This document shows positions 55,419 to 61,962 of a stretch of DNA of 64,000 bases, piece after piece. Positions within the stretch are counted from its first letter, which is position 1. Each line of letters starts with the position of its first letter. Below the pieces are notes generated by a model. It was not told where the DNA came from, did no database searches, and saw only the letters and a program-made list of their open reading frames with translations. Source of the DNA: Clostridiales bacterium (GTDB taxonomy: Bacteria; Bacillota; Clostridia; Christensenellales; Aristaeellaceae); NCBI GenBank assembly GCA_004557125.1, contig SFET01000004.1:92390-156389 (forward strand), written 5' to 3'. A program made the position numbers and the translations under genes.

Positions 55419-56381
55419 ATGTGGAAGCGATTGGAGCGTGCGTCGGAAAAGGCGCGCGAACAGCGGGTCGTGTTCTATCAGACCCTCGAAGTCCTGATGG
55501 ATGAAAATCCGAAGATCGTGGCCCTGGAGGCCGATCTGGGCGGCGCATCCGGTTCCCTGCGCGTGAAGCGCTCCCATCCTGAGAACTTCATCGAATGCGG
55601 CATCATGGAGGCCAATATGATCGGCGTCGCGGCCGGCATGTCCATGCGCGGCTTCGTGCCCTTTGTGCACAGCTTCTCGCCCTTTGCCTCCCGGCGCGTC
55701 GCGGACCAGGTCTTCCTGGCGGGCGCGTATTCCCACAACACGATCAACATCTACGCCTCGGATCCCGGCGTATGCGCGGCCACCAACGGCGGCACCCACA
55801 CCAGCTTCGAGGATGTGAGCCTGATGCGCGCCATTCCCGGCGTGGAAGTCTACGACCCCGCCGACGGCGTGCAGCTGGAGTGGCTGATCCGCACCCTGGC
55901 CGATCGCAGCGGCGTGCACTACATCCGCACCACGCGCAAGGATATCCTTCCCGTCTATGAACCCGGTTCCACCTTCGAACTGGGCAAGGGCAATGTGCTC
56001 TGTGAAGGCGGCGACGTGCTCATGATCGCTGCGGGTACGGTGCTGGAGGATGCGCTGGGCGCTGCAAAGGCGCTGGCAGAGAGCGGCGTCTCTGTCGAGG
56101 TGGTCGATATGTTCACCCTCAAGCCGCTGGACGAGGAACTGGTGCTGCGGGAAGCTGCCGGCAAGCGGCTCGTTGTCACCGTGGAGAACCACAGCATCAC
56201 CGGCGGACTCGGTTCCGCAGTGGCGGAGCTGCTCGCAGCGCGGCCCGTCCATGCGCCGCTGCTGCGCGTCGGCGTGCGGGAGCAGTTCGGCCAGGTCGGC
56301 TCGCTGAAGTATCTCAAGCGCGCTTATGGCCTGGATGCAGAGAGCATCGTGGCCGCGGTGCGCGCTGCGCTGGAAAACTGA
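55419..56381 (+). CDS. Transketolase, C-terminal subunit
   Basis: Pyrimidine-binding and C-terminal domains of the split transketolase, about 320 residues. It contains FIECGIMEANMIGVAAGMSM (catalytic Glu), FVPFVHSFSPFASRR, and the C-terminal domain ENHSITGGLGSAVAELL with REQFGQVG. GGGGGTGAGGA lies upstream of ATG 55419. A terminator hairpin follows, so the next gene may rely on readthrough or its own start. Confidence 0.92.
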   Translation: MWKRLERASEKAREQRVVFYQTLEVLMDENPKIVALEADLGGASGSLRVKRSHPENFIECGIMEANMIGVAAGMSMRGFVPFVHSFSPFASRRVADQVFLAGAYSHNTINIYASDPGVCAATNGGTHTSFEDVSLMRAIPGVEVYDPADGVQLEWLIRTLADRSGVHYIRTTRKDILPVYEPGSTFELGKGNVLCEGGDVLMIAAGTVLEDALGAAKALAESGVSVEVVDMFTLKPLDEELVLREAAGKRLVVTVENHSITGGLGSAVAELLAARPVHAPLLRVGVREQFGQVGSLKYLKRAYGLDAESIVAAVRAALEN

Positions 56382-56390
56382 AAATGTTTC

Positions 56391-56426
56391 AAAACCCACC
56401 TGCGAAGGCGCGGTGGGTTTTCTTAT
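56391..56426 (+). terminator. Terminator or attenuator after the transketolase genes
   Basis: AAAACCCACC pairs with GGTGGGTTTT and is followed by CTTAT; A-run on the left, short T-run on the right. Confidence 0.75.
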
Positions 56427-56459
56427 GAAGCAAAGTCCCAAACCAAGGAGGAATGCCAA

Positions 56460-58919
56460 ATGGCAAAGCAAATCTTTATCGATCCCAACGAGCGCAGGAA
56501 GCCGTCGGTGGAAACCTTCCGGGATATCCCGGTGAACCAGTATCAGAAGCGCATGGCGGATGTGCGGGGCGAATACAGCGATGCGGATCTGAAGGCGATC
56601 TACCACGACATGTATGCCATCCGCACCTTCGAAAACATGCTGCAGGATCTGCGCCTGACCGGCAGTTACAACGGCGTGGACTACAACTATTCCGGTCCGG
56701 CCCACCTGTGCATCGGTCAGGAGTGCGCGGCGGTGGGGCAGGCCTTCGCGCTGGACGAGAACGACTTCATCTTCGGCACCCACCGCGGCCATGGCGAGCT
56801 GATCGCCAAGGGCCTGAGCACGGTGCGGCGGCTGGACGAGGCGAGCCTCAAGCGCATCATGGAGGAATCCAGCGGCGGCGCGCAGCTGAATGTGGTGCAG
56901 AAGGGCTTCAGCGGCGATACCCGCGCGCTGGGCGAGCGCTTCTTCCTGTACGGGGTCATGGCGGAAATCTTCGGCCGCAAGACGGGCTTTGCCGAGGGCC
57001 TGGGCAACTCCATGCACGCCTTCTTCATCCCCTTCGGCATCTATCCCAACAATGCCATTGTGGGCGGCTCCGCACCCATCGCCACCGGCGCCGCGCTGTT
57101 CAAGAAGGTGCAGAAGAAGCCGGGCGTGTGCGTGGCCAACGCCGGCGACGGCTCGACGGGCTGCGGCCCCGTGTGGGAGGCCATGAACTTTGCTTCCATG
57201 GACCAGCTGCACACCCTGTGGGACGAGAAGGGCGGCCTGCCGGTGCTGTTCAACTTCGTCAACAACGGCTACGGCATGGGCGGTCAGACCTGCGGCGAGA
57301 CCATGGGCTTCAACGTGCTGGCGCGCATCGGTGCGGGCATCAACCCGGATCAGATGCACGCGGAGCGCGTGGACGGCTTCAACGTGTTCGCGGTGATCGA
57401 CGCGGTGCGGCGCAAGAAGGCGCTGTTGCTGGAGGGCAAGGGCCCGGCGCTGCTGGACGTGATCAGCTACCGCTTCTGCGGGCACTCCACCTCCGACGCC
57501 AACCCCAACCGCACCAAGGAGGAAATCGACGCCTGGATCGAGCAGGATGCGCTGGCAGACTACGAGCGCCAACTGGTGGAAAACGGCGTGATGACGCAGG
57601 CGGAGATCGAGGCGATGCAGCAGGAGATCCGCGCGCTGAACTTCGAGATGTTCCGCTTGGCGACAGATACACAGCTCTCGCCGCGCATGGACCTTCTGGC
57701 GCAGCACGATGCCATCGAAAAGCACATCTTCTCCAATCAGCACATTCCGGCGCTGTCGGTGGAGAAGCCGGTGGTGTGGGGTAAACTGGAGGACAATCCG
57801 CGCTGGAAGCAGGTGCAGAAGCGCGGCCGCTTTGCCATCAAGGACGGCGTGGAGCTCTCGCCCGGCGCGGTGTATCAGATCCGCGACGCCATCTTCGAGG
57901 CCATGCTGGAGGCCTTCTATCGGGATCCCACGCTGGTCTCCTTCGGCGAGGATCTGCGCGACTGGGGCAGTGCCTACGGCGCCTACAAGGGCCTGGAGAA
58001 GTCTGTGCCTTACGAGCGCCTGTTCAACGCGCCCATCTCCGAGGCGGCCATCATCTCCGCAGCAGTGGGCTACGCCATGCTGGGCGGCCGCGCTGCGCCG
58101 GAGCTGATGTACTGCGACTTTCTGGGCCGTGCGGGCGACGAGGTGCTCAACCAGCTGGCCAAGTGGCAGGGCATGACGGCGGGCCAGCTGAAGATGCCGG
58201 TGCTGGTGCGCATGGGCGTGGGCTCGAAGTACGGCGCACAGCACTCCCAGGACTGGTCGTCGCTCTGCGCACATGTGCCGGGCCTGAAGGTCATCTATCC
58301 GGTGACGCCCTACGACACCAAGGGCCTGCTCAACTCCGCGCTCACGGGCACCGACCCGGTGATCAGCCTGGAGTGCCAGTCGCTCTACGGCAAGGGCGAG
58401 TTCTTCCACGAGGGCGGCGTGCCCACCGATTACTATGAGATTCCCATCGGCGAGCCGGACATCAAGCGCCCGGGCAAGGATCTGACGATCCTGACCATCG
58501 GCCCGACGCTCTACCGCGCGCTGAAGGCGGCGGACCTGTTCAAGGAGAAGTTCGGCATCGAGGCCGAGGTGATCGACGCGCGCAGCATCGTGCCGTTCAA
58601 CTTCGAGCCGGTCATCGAGTCGGTGAAAAAGACGGGCCGGATCATCGTCGCCAGCGACGCGTGCCAGCGCGGCTCCATCATCAACGATTTCGCGGAGAAC
58701 ATCTCCCAGATGGCTTTCGACTACCTGGATGCGCCGCCGGTGGTGCTGGGCGCGCGCAACTGGATCACGCCGGTCTACGAGCTGGAGAAGGACTTCTTCC
58801 CCCAGGCGGAGTGGTTCCTGGATGCGTATCACCAGCGCATCTGCCCGCTGCCGGGCTATACTCCGACGCGCCCCTTCAATCCTGAGGAGGATCTGCGCAG
58901 GGGCCGCATGGGCGTGTAA
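56460..58919 (+). CDS. Fused alpha/beta 2-oxoacid dehydrogenase E1 component (thiamine-dependent)
   Basis: An 819-residue protein joining both E1 subunits. Residues 40-400: E1 alpha with HRGHGELIAKGL, GDGSTGCGPVWEAMNF and VNNGYGMGGQ (TPP-binding, GDG-x-NN) and YRFCGHSTSD. Residues 470-800: E1 beta with EDLRDWGSAYGAYKGL, NAPISEAAIISAAVGYAM and VIDARSIVPFNFEPV, the usual transketolase-C end. AGGAGG precedes the ATG. No E2 acyltransferase or E3 lipoamide dehydrogenase lies in the window, so it may use distant partners or act without them as a decarboxylase or ligase-like TPP enzyme. Position in a sugar operon suggests a ketoacid or ketose substrate. Confidence 0.9.
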   Translation: MAKQIFIDPNERRKPSVETFRDIPVNQYQKRMADVRGEYSDADLKAIYHDMYAIRTFENMLQDLRLTGSYNGVDYNYSGPAHLCIGQECAAVGQAFALDENDFIFGTHRGHGELIAKGLSTVRRLDEASLKRIMEESSGGAQLNVVQKGFSGDTRALGERFFLYGVMAEIFGRKTGFAEGLGNSMHAFFIPFGIYPNNAIVGGSAPIATGAALFKKVQKKPGVCVANAGDGSTGCGPVWEAMNFASMDQLHTLWDEKGGLPVLFNFVNNGYGMGGQTCGETMGFNVLARIGAGINPDQMHAERVDGFNVFAVIDAVRRKKALLLEGKGPALLDVISYRFCGHSTSDANPNRTKEEIDAWIEQDALADYERQLVENGVMTQAEIEAMQQEIRALNFEMFRLATDTQLSPRMDLLAQHDAIEKHIFSNQHIPALSVEKPVVWGKLEDNPRWKQVQKRGRFAIKDGVELSPGAVYQIRDAIFEAMLEAFYRDPTLVSFGEDLRDWGSAYGAYKGLEKSVPYERLFNAPISEAAIISAAVGYAMLGGRAAPELMYCDFLGRAGDEVLNQLAKWQGMTAGQLKMPVLVRMGVGSKYGAQHSQDWSSLCAHVPGLKVIYPVTPYDTKGLLNSALTGTDPVISLECQSLYGKGEFFHEGGVPTDYYEIPIGEPDIKRPGKDLTILTIGPTLYRALKAADLFKEKFGIEAEVIDARSIVPFNFEPVIESVKKTGRIIVASDACQRGSIINDFAENISQMAFDYLDAPPVVLGARNWITPVYELEKDFFPQAEWFLDAYHQRICPLPGYTPTRPFNPEEDLRRGRMGV

Positions 58920-58924
58920 CGCAA

Positions 58925-58958
58925 AGAAGAGGCTGCCGCATTTGCGGCAGCCTCTTCC
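58925..58958. terminator. Terminator at the end of the sugar locus
   Basis: GAAGAGGCTGCCGCA, short loop, TGCGGCAGCCTCTTC: a long perfect hairpin that marks the left border of the decayed element. Confidence 0.85.
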
Positions 58959-59043
58959 ACGTGCAAAGGGATTTGTGGCTTGGGAACCTTGTATCAGGAG
59001 CAGCGAGACGAAATGCGGTTTTGAGGTCTCCGTCGGTGCCGGA

Positions 59044-59667
59044 TCACGAATCGGGTGGAGATCGTCCGGCGACAGTCTGATCTCCATGCCGTTCCAAAGC
59101 TGCTGCATTGAACTCGTGCGACGGCCTGCGGTTGCCTGTTTCGTCCACAAACACCTGACTGATCTCGTCATCGCTGGAAGGAATGCCCAGCAACGCCGGA
59201 AGCCCGGTTTCAGGGGTGTAATGGTGCATGTACCATTTCCGGTAGCCATAGGTATGCTCGTAATGACCGTTCTGCACCAGCGATTCGTTCGCCAGCGCAT
59301 AGAGCTGATCGTTGAACTTCCTTGCGAAATCAACGGCCTCCCGAATGATCTTTTTAGTCTCGACATCGGCGATCCCGTAGTTGTTCAAACGTTCGGTCAC
59401 GTAATCTCCGTCGGAAAGCTCGGGCGAATACGCATCGCTCCTGCGCTCGTCAATGATGTGGCCGACGATTTCACGGATGCTCATTTTTTCCGTAGTGGGC
59501 ACTCCGTCGCGATAGGTCGTGACCTCGACCTTCTCCTTGGGAATCTTCTTGCCGAGTTCATCAAGCAGCTCCCTCGTCTCGGATTTCACCACGTCGTTCG
59601 TGTGGAGCGCAGGATTCACAAACACTGCGTTGATGAACGGTGCATAGTCCCCTGCGTAGGAATCCAC
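59044..59667 (-). pseudogene. Fragment of a large phage structural/head protein
   Basis: An open frame of about 207 residues without RBS or promoter. Recognisable parts are DSYAGDYAPFINAVFVNP, ETRELLDELGKKIP and the stretch NESLVQNGHYEHTYGYRKWY followed by ETGLPALLG. This kind of sequence occurs in very large phage head-associated (MuF/LPD-like) polypeptides, but I recall it only loosely. The frame begins exactly where plus-strand phage sequence starts (59669) and ends in non-phage sequence (ERHGDQTVAGRSPPDS), so it is a truncated internal piece. Not expected to be functional. Confidence 0.5.
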
Positions 59668-59668
59668 G

Positions 59669-59845
59669 ATCCTCTACAATACGATTGTGAAGTCCTATCT
59701 GGGCGGAGCCTATGGTGAGGTTGGAACCAGAGCAGCCGCTGAGAAGTTGGAAACGGCTCTGAGAAAGGCTCGGAGCAAAGCCAAGGCCAAGTATTCGTCA
59801 GAGGAAGAAACGAACGAGGGAGGCGATTTGGATGGCCAGAAGTAA
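59669..59845 (+). pseudogene. C-terminal remnant of a phage gene before the terminase gene
   Basis: The frame ILYNTIVKSYLGGAYGEVGT through EETNEGGDLDGQK ends at TAA 59843-59845, overlapping the next ATG by 14 bases. It has no start and is cut at 59668 where opposite-strand phage sequence begins. The overlap with the downstream gene looks native. Confidence 0.5.
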
Positions 59846-60341
59846 GCAGGGAAAGATCGAGTACAGATCGCAGTTTGCACAGAGTGGACGAAACTTCAAG
59901 GCAGGGACGATTGAGGAGACGTTTCCGAGGGTGTCGCTGTTGAAACGCAGGATCAAGCAGTATTTCGAGGCTTGCGACGCAGAGAAAAAGCATTATTCTG
60001 TGCCTGGCCTCGGGCTGTTCCTGGGCATTCGCACCAAGGTGATCCTGAACTACAACCCGGAGGATGAGGAGCTGAAGGAGTACAAGCTGGCGATTGACTA
60101 TGCCCTTCAGCGGATCGAGGCCTATGCTGCGGAACGGCTCTATGAGAACCGCGGCTCGACCAAGGGCACGGAGTTCCTGCTCCAGAACACGCTCGGTTAC
60201 GCCAACAAGAGCGACGTCAACTCCAAGCAGGAGCTGGAGGTCACGGAGAAGCAGCGAATCAAGCAGTTGCCCGACGAGGAGGTTCAGGGACGGCTCCTGC
60301 GGCTGGTTCCCAAGATCGACCAGATCACCAAGGCACAGTAA
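59832..60341 (+). CDS. Phage terminase small subunit-like / DNA-packaging protein
   Basis: A 169-residue protein with GGGAGG 8 bases before the ATG. It contains FPRVSLLKRRIKQYFEACDA and, near residues 115-135, GSTKGTEFLLQNTLGYANKS followed by DVNSKQELEVT, which resembles small terminase/DNA-packaging proteins of siphophages. No large terminase follows; a terminator and att-like DNA come next, so the packaging operon is broken here. Confidence 0.6.
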   Translation: MARSKQGKIEYRSQFAQSGRNFKAGTIEETFPRVSLLKRRIKQYFEACDAEKKHYSVPGLGLFLGIRTKVILNYNPEDEELKEYKLAIDYALQRIEAYAAERLYENRGSTKGTEFLLQNTLGYANKSDVNSKQELEVTEKQRIKQLPDEEVQGRLLRLVPKIDQITKAQ

Positions 60342-60347
60342 ATCGGA

Positions 60348-60386
60348 TGCAGCGTCTCTCGGCAACGGGAGGCGCTGTTTTTATTT
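60348..60386 (+). terminator. Terminator after the terminase-like gene
   Basis: CAGCGTCTC (60350-60358) pairs with GAGGCGCTG (60369-60377), one G-U pair, followed by TTTTTATTT. Confidence 0.8.
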
Positions 60387-60415
60387 GACTAGCTCTGACT
60401 AGCATCTTGACTAGC
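60386..60415. repeat. Three direct copies of TGACTAGC
   Basis: Copies start at 60386, 60396 and 60408. They lie about 140 bases from the tRNA-like att fragment and may be integrase or excisionase arm sites. The rest of 60416-60504 shows no gene. Confidence 0.45.
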
Positions 60416-60504
60416 ACATAGAAAAAATAAGTGTGAAAAACAAGCTGAAACAAAAGAAATTTTACATAGAATAACACCCTGCTTCCTGCCTCTAAGATAG
60501 CAAA

Positions 60505-60547
60505 AACCCCTGAAAACACGGCGTTTTCGCGTATTTTCAGGGGTTCT
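60505..60547 (-). terminator. Terminator downstream of the tRNA fragment
   Basis: On the minus strand CCCCTGAAAA and TTTTCAGGGG form a hairpin followed by TTTTTGC. It is the expected terminator of a tRNA gene ending at 60553. Confidence 0.75.
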
Positions 60548-60860
60548 GTTCTTGGCGTGCCATGCACGATTCGAACGCGCGGCCTTCAGAGTCGGAGGTT
60601 GCAGAATTTCGACTTAATATTGCGAATTTGCAGGGGCTTTGAGCCTCGACTGACATCCTGTTTGCCCAGCGGCGCACGGTCATCGTCCGCGCGTCTGTGC
60701 TCACTGCGATTCCTTCAAGGTACTCGTCGCGCTTCTGGTTCGCCTCTTTTTGCGTCTTGCCGTAGAAGTATTTCTTGACGGGCTTTCCAGCTTCCGTCCT
60801 TCCGGTAACGATGGACACCTGATACCGCCCGTCAGCGCGCTTTACTTTCTTTGGGGGCAT
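60537..60860 (-). pseudogene. Truncated tyrosine integrase (N-terminal arm-binding domain only)
   Basis: The start at 60860 (AGAGGTG upstream) encodes MPPKKVKRADGRYQVSIVTG, then KKYFYGKTQKEANQKRDEYL, the typical arm-type DNA-binding domain of phage/ICE tyrosine integrases. Similarity ends after about 65 residues (TMTVRRWA); the frame then drifts into non-coding DNA and the tRNA fragment. The core-binding and catalytic domains (R...HxxR...Y) are gone, apparently by a deletion that joined the N-terminal part to the att side. It cannot recombine DNA. Confidence 0.75.
60553..60592 (-). other. 3' half of a tRNA gene (att-like site)
   Basis: The minus strand reads from an anticodon-loop-like CTCTGAA through GGCCG, the T-arm GCGCG-TTCGAAT-CGTGC, acceptor ATGGCAC, discriminator G and CCA. 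The 5' half cannot be folded: the bases before CTCTGAA do not pair with GGCCG. So this is the attachment-site half left by integration into a tRNA, possibly tRNA-Gln(CUG) judging from the CTG and G73, but that identity is uncertain. A terminator follows as in real tRNA genes. Confidence 0.65.
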
Positions 60861-60880
60861 TGAATCACCTCTGATACTGT

Positions 60881-60909
60881 TTGACAAACCTGCTGCGGCA
60901 TGTTACAAT
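60881..60909 (+). promoter_or_regulatory. Promoter of the structured RNA
   Basis: TTGACA (60881-60886), 17-nt spacer, TACAAT (60904-60909). The predicted start at about 60915 coincides with the first strand of the closing helix. Confidence 0.75.
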
Positions 60910-60913
60910 TAAC

Positions 60914-61040
60914 ATGCTAACTTGAGAGGGATGAAAGCTGGGTTCCCGAATGGGGGTAGGCGGTTGCGCTTAGAATCCTTTGCTCCCGGGGTTAGCATTT
61001 TATTTGGGCAAAAAGCGGATGCGCCTTGCATCCGCTTTTT
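60914..61040 (+). ncRNA. Unassigned structured small RNA with its own promoter and terminator
   Basis: ATGCTAAC (60914-60921) pairs perfectly with GTTAGCAT (60991-60998). Nested inside are AGGGAT/ATCCTT (60927-60932 with 60975-60980), AAGC/GCTT (60935-60938 with 60968-60971) and TTCCC-GAAT-GGGGG (60943-60956). A strong terminator hairpin AAAAAGCGGATGC/GCATCCGCTTTTT follows at 61009-61040. No RBS-linked ORF on the plus strand fits inside. I do not recognise a known riboswitch or sRNA family. It lies divergent from the integrase stub and converges on the Dcd-like membrane protein gene, whose transcript can end at the same hairpin. Confidence 0.65.
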
Positions 61041-61063
61041 GCGTTGATCGTAACCGAAAAGGG

Positions 61064-61870
61064 TTAAAGTGGAAACAGAGTAGTTCCTACCAGAATAAGA
61101 ATCGCAATCACAAGTATTGCGACCCAAATCCCACGCTTCTCTTTCTTGGAGAAGCAAAGCTGCGTAAGGGATACCAAAAACGCGATGCTGCCGATTGTTA
61201 TGAGATTGGAGGTTAGCAAGCGGCTGCGTTCGACATCCGCAGCGAATGCGAGGTCAACATTGATGTTGATGATGCTGAAAAGAGCGATAAATATGCTCAT
61301 CAGGGTAATGATGTTGGCGTAGATATTGCGCTCCAAATGCTTGATTTCGTCCATCTTTTCATCAATGCGAGACATTTCCTTTTTGTACTTGGAGGTGTAC
61401 TCGCCCATATCGCTGTACCCCATCTCGCCTTGAAATGTTCCGCTATAGGGCTTATTGGGCGCAATTTCCAGCTTTTCAAACTGAATTTGCGCAAAGCAGC
61501 TATCAGGGCTCAAATCCAATGCACATTTGCTGATATTCGTGATGCGGTAAAATACCCTCGTGTGATGCCCAGGCTGATAAACCGGCGCGTCCAAAGTGAA
61601 GCCCTGCCGAATGCGGCTGTTGCGTAGGACGATTCTGGCGGCAACATCGTTCGGAAGGTTTACAATTTCCTTGCAAGCCACAAAGACGGATTCACCCGGA
61701 AGAAGTTTGCACGAATCGGAGGAAACGATTTCGTTGTTCGTATAGCTCAGGGTATGAAGGTCATACGAGATTGCGCCCACAGAGTCCTTCATATCCTCAA
61801 TCTTCATATCGTTGCTGTAAAGCACCTTGTCATCAATCAGCTGCAAGATATTCGTATCTACCATCATCAT
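61064..61870 (-). CDS. Degenerate dCTP deaminase/dUTPase-fold protein with coiled coil and three membrane helices
   Basis: About 268 residues. Residues 1-145: Dcd/dUTPase-like fold with VGAISYDLHTLSY, LLPGESVFVACKEIVNLP, the phosphate-loop-like VLRNSRIRQGFTLDAPVYQPG and FYRITNISKCALDLSPDSCF before AQIQF. The position of the catalytic Glu in true dCTP deaminases (L-E-L-T-N) reads Y-R-I-T-N, so deamination looks unlikely. Residues 150-185: charged coiled coil (YTSKYKKEMSRIDEKMDEIK). Residues 186-268: three hydrophobic segments (IIITLMSIFIALFSI-like, LITIGSIAFLVSLTQLCF, IWVAILVIAILILVGTTLF). ATG 61870 or one of the next two ATGs is the start. Own promoter upstream. This looks like a nucleotide-sensing domain on a membrane anchor or pore, a layout seen in phage-defence effectors. 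Confidence 0.72.
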   Translation of the reverse strand: MMMVDTNILQLIDDKVLYSNDMKIEDMKDSVGAISYDLHTLSYTNNEIVSSDSCKLLPGESVFVACKEIVNLPNDVAARIVLRNSRIRQGFTLDAPVYQPGHHTRVFYRITNISKCALDLSPDSCFAQIQFEKLEIAPNKPYSGTFQGEMGYSDMGEYTSKYKKEMSRIDEKMDEIKHLERNIYANIITLMSIFIALFSIININVDLAFAADVERSRLLTSNLITIGSIAFLVSLTQLCFSKKEKRGIWVAILVIAILILVGTTLFPL

Positions 61871-61915
61871 TGCAATCACTTCGCTTTCTATTCAGGAGCA
61901 GATCAACACAGGGCC

Positions 61916-61944
61916 ATTATACACCCGGGGCGCGTCAAAGTCAA
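61916..61944 (-). promoter_or_regulatory. Promoter of the Dcd-like membrane protein gene
   Basis: On the minus strand TTGACT (61944-61939), 17-nt spacer, TATAAT (61921-61916). Confidence 0.75.
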
Positions 61945-61962
61945 ACTGGCGCAGTGAAATCC

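Noticed and set aside
55380..59366. 1328-residue open frame on the minus strand
   Set aside because: Antisense of transketolase and the E1 fusion; no RBS, promoter or recognisable domain.
60909..61157. 82-residue minus-strand ORF across the small RNA
   Set aside because: It runs through a strong terminator hairpin and the closing helix; no RBS or family.
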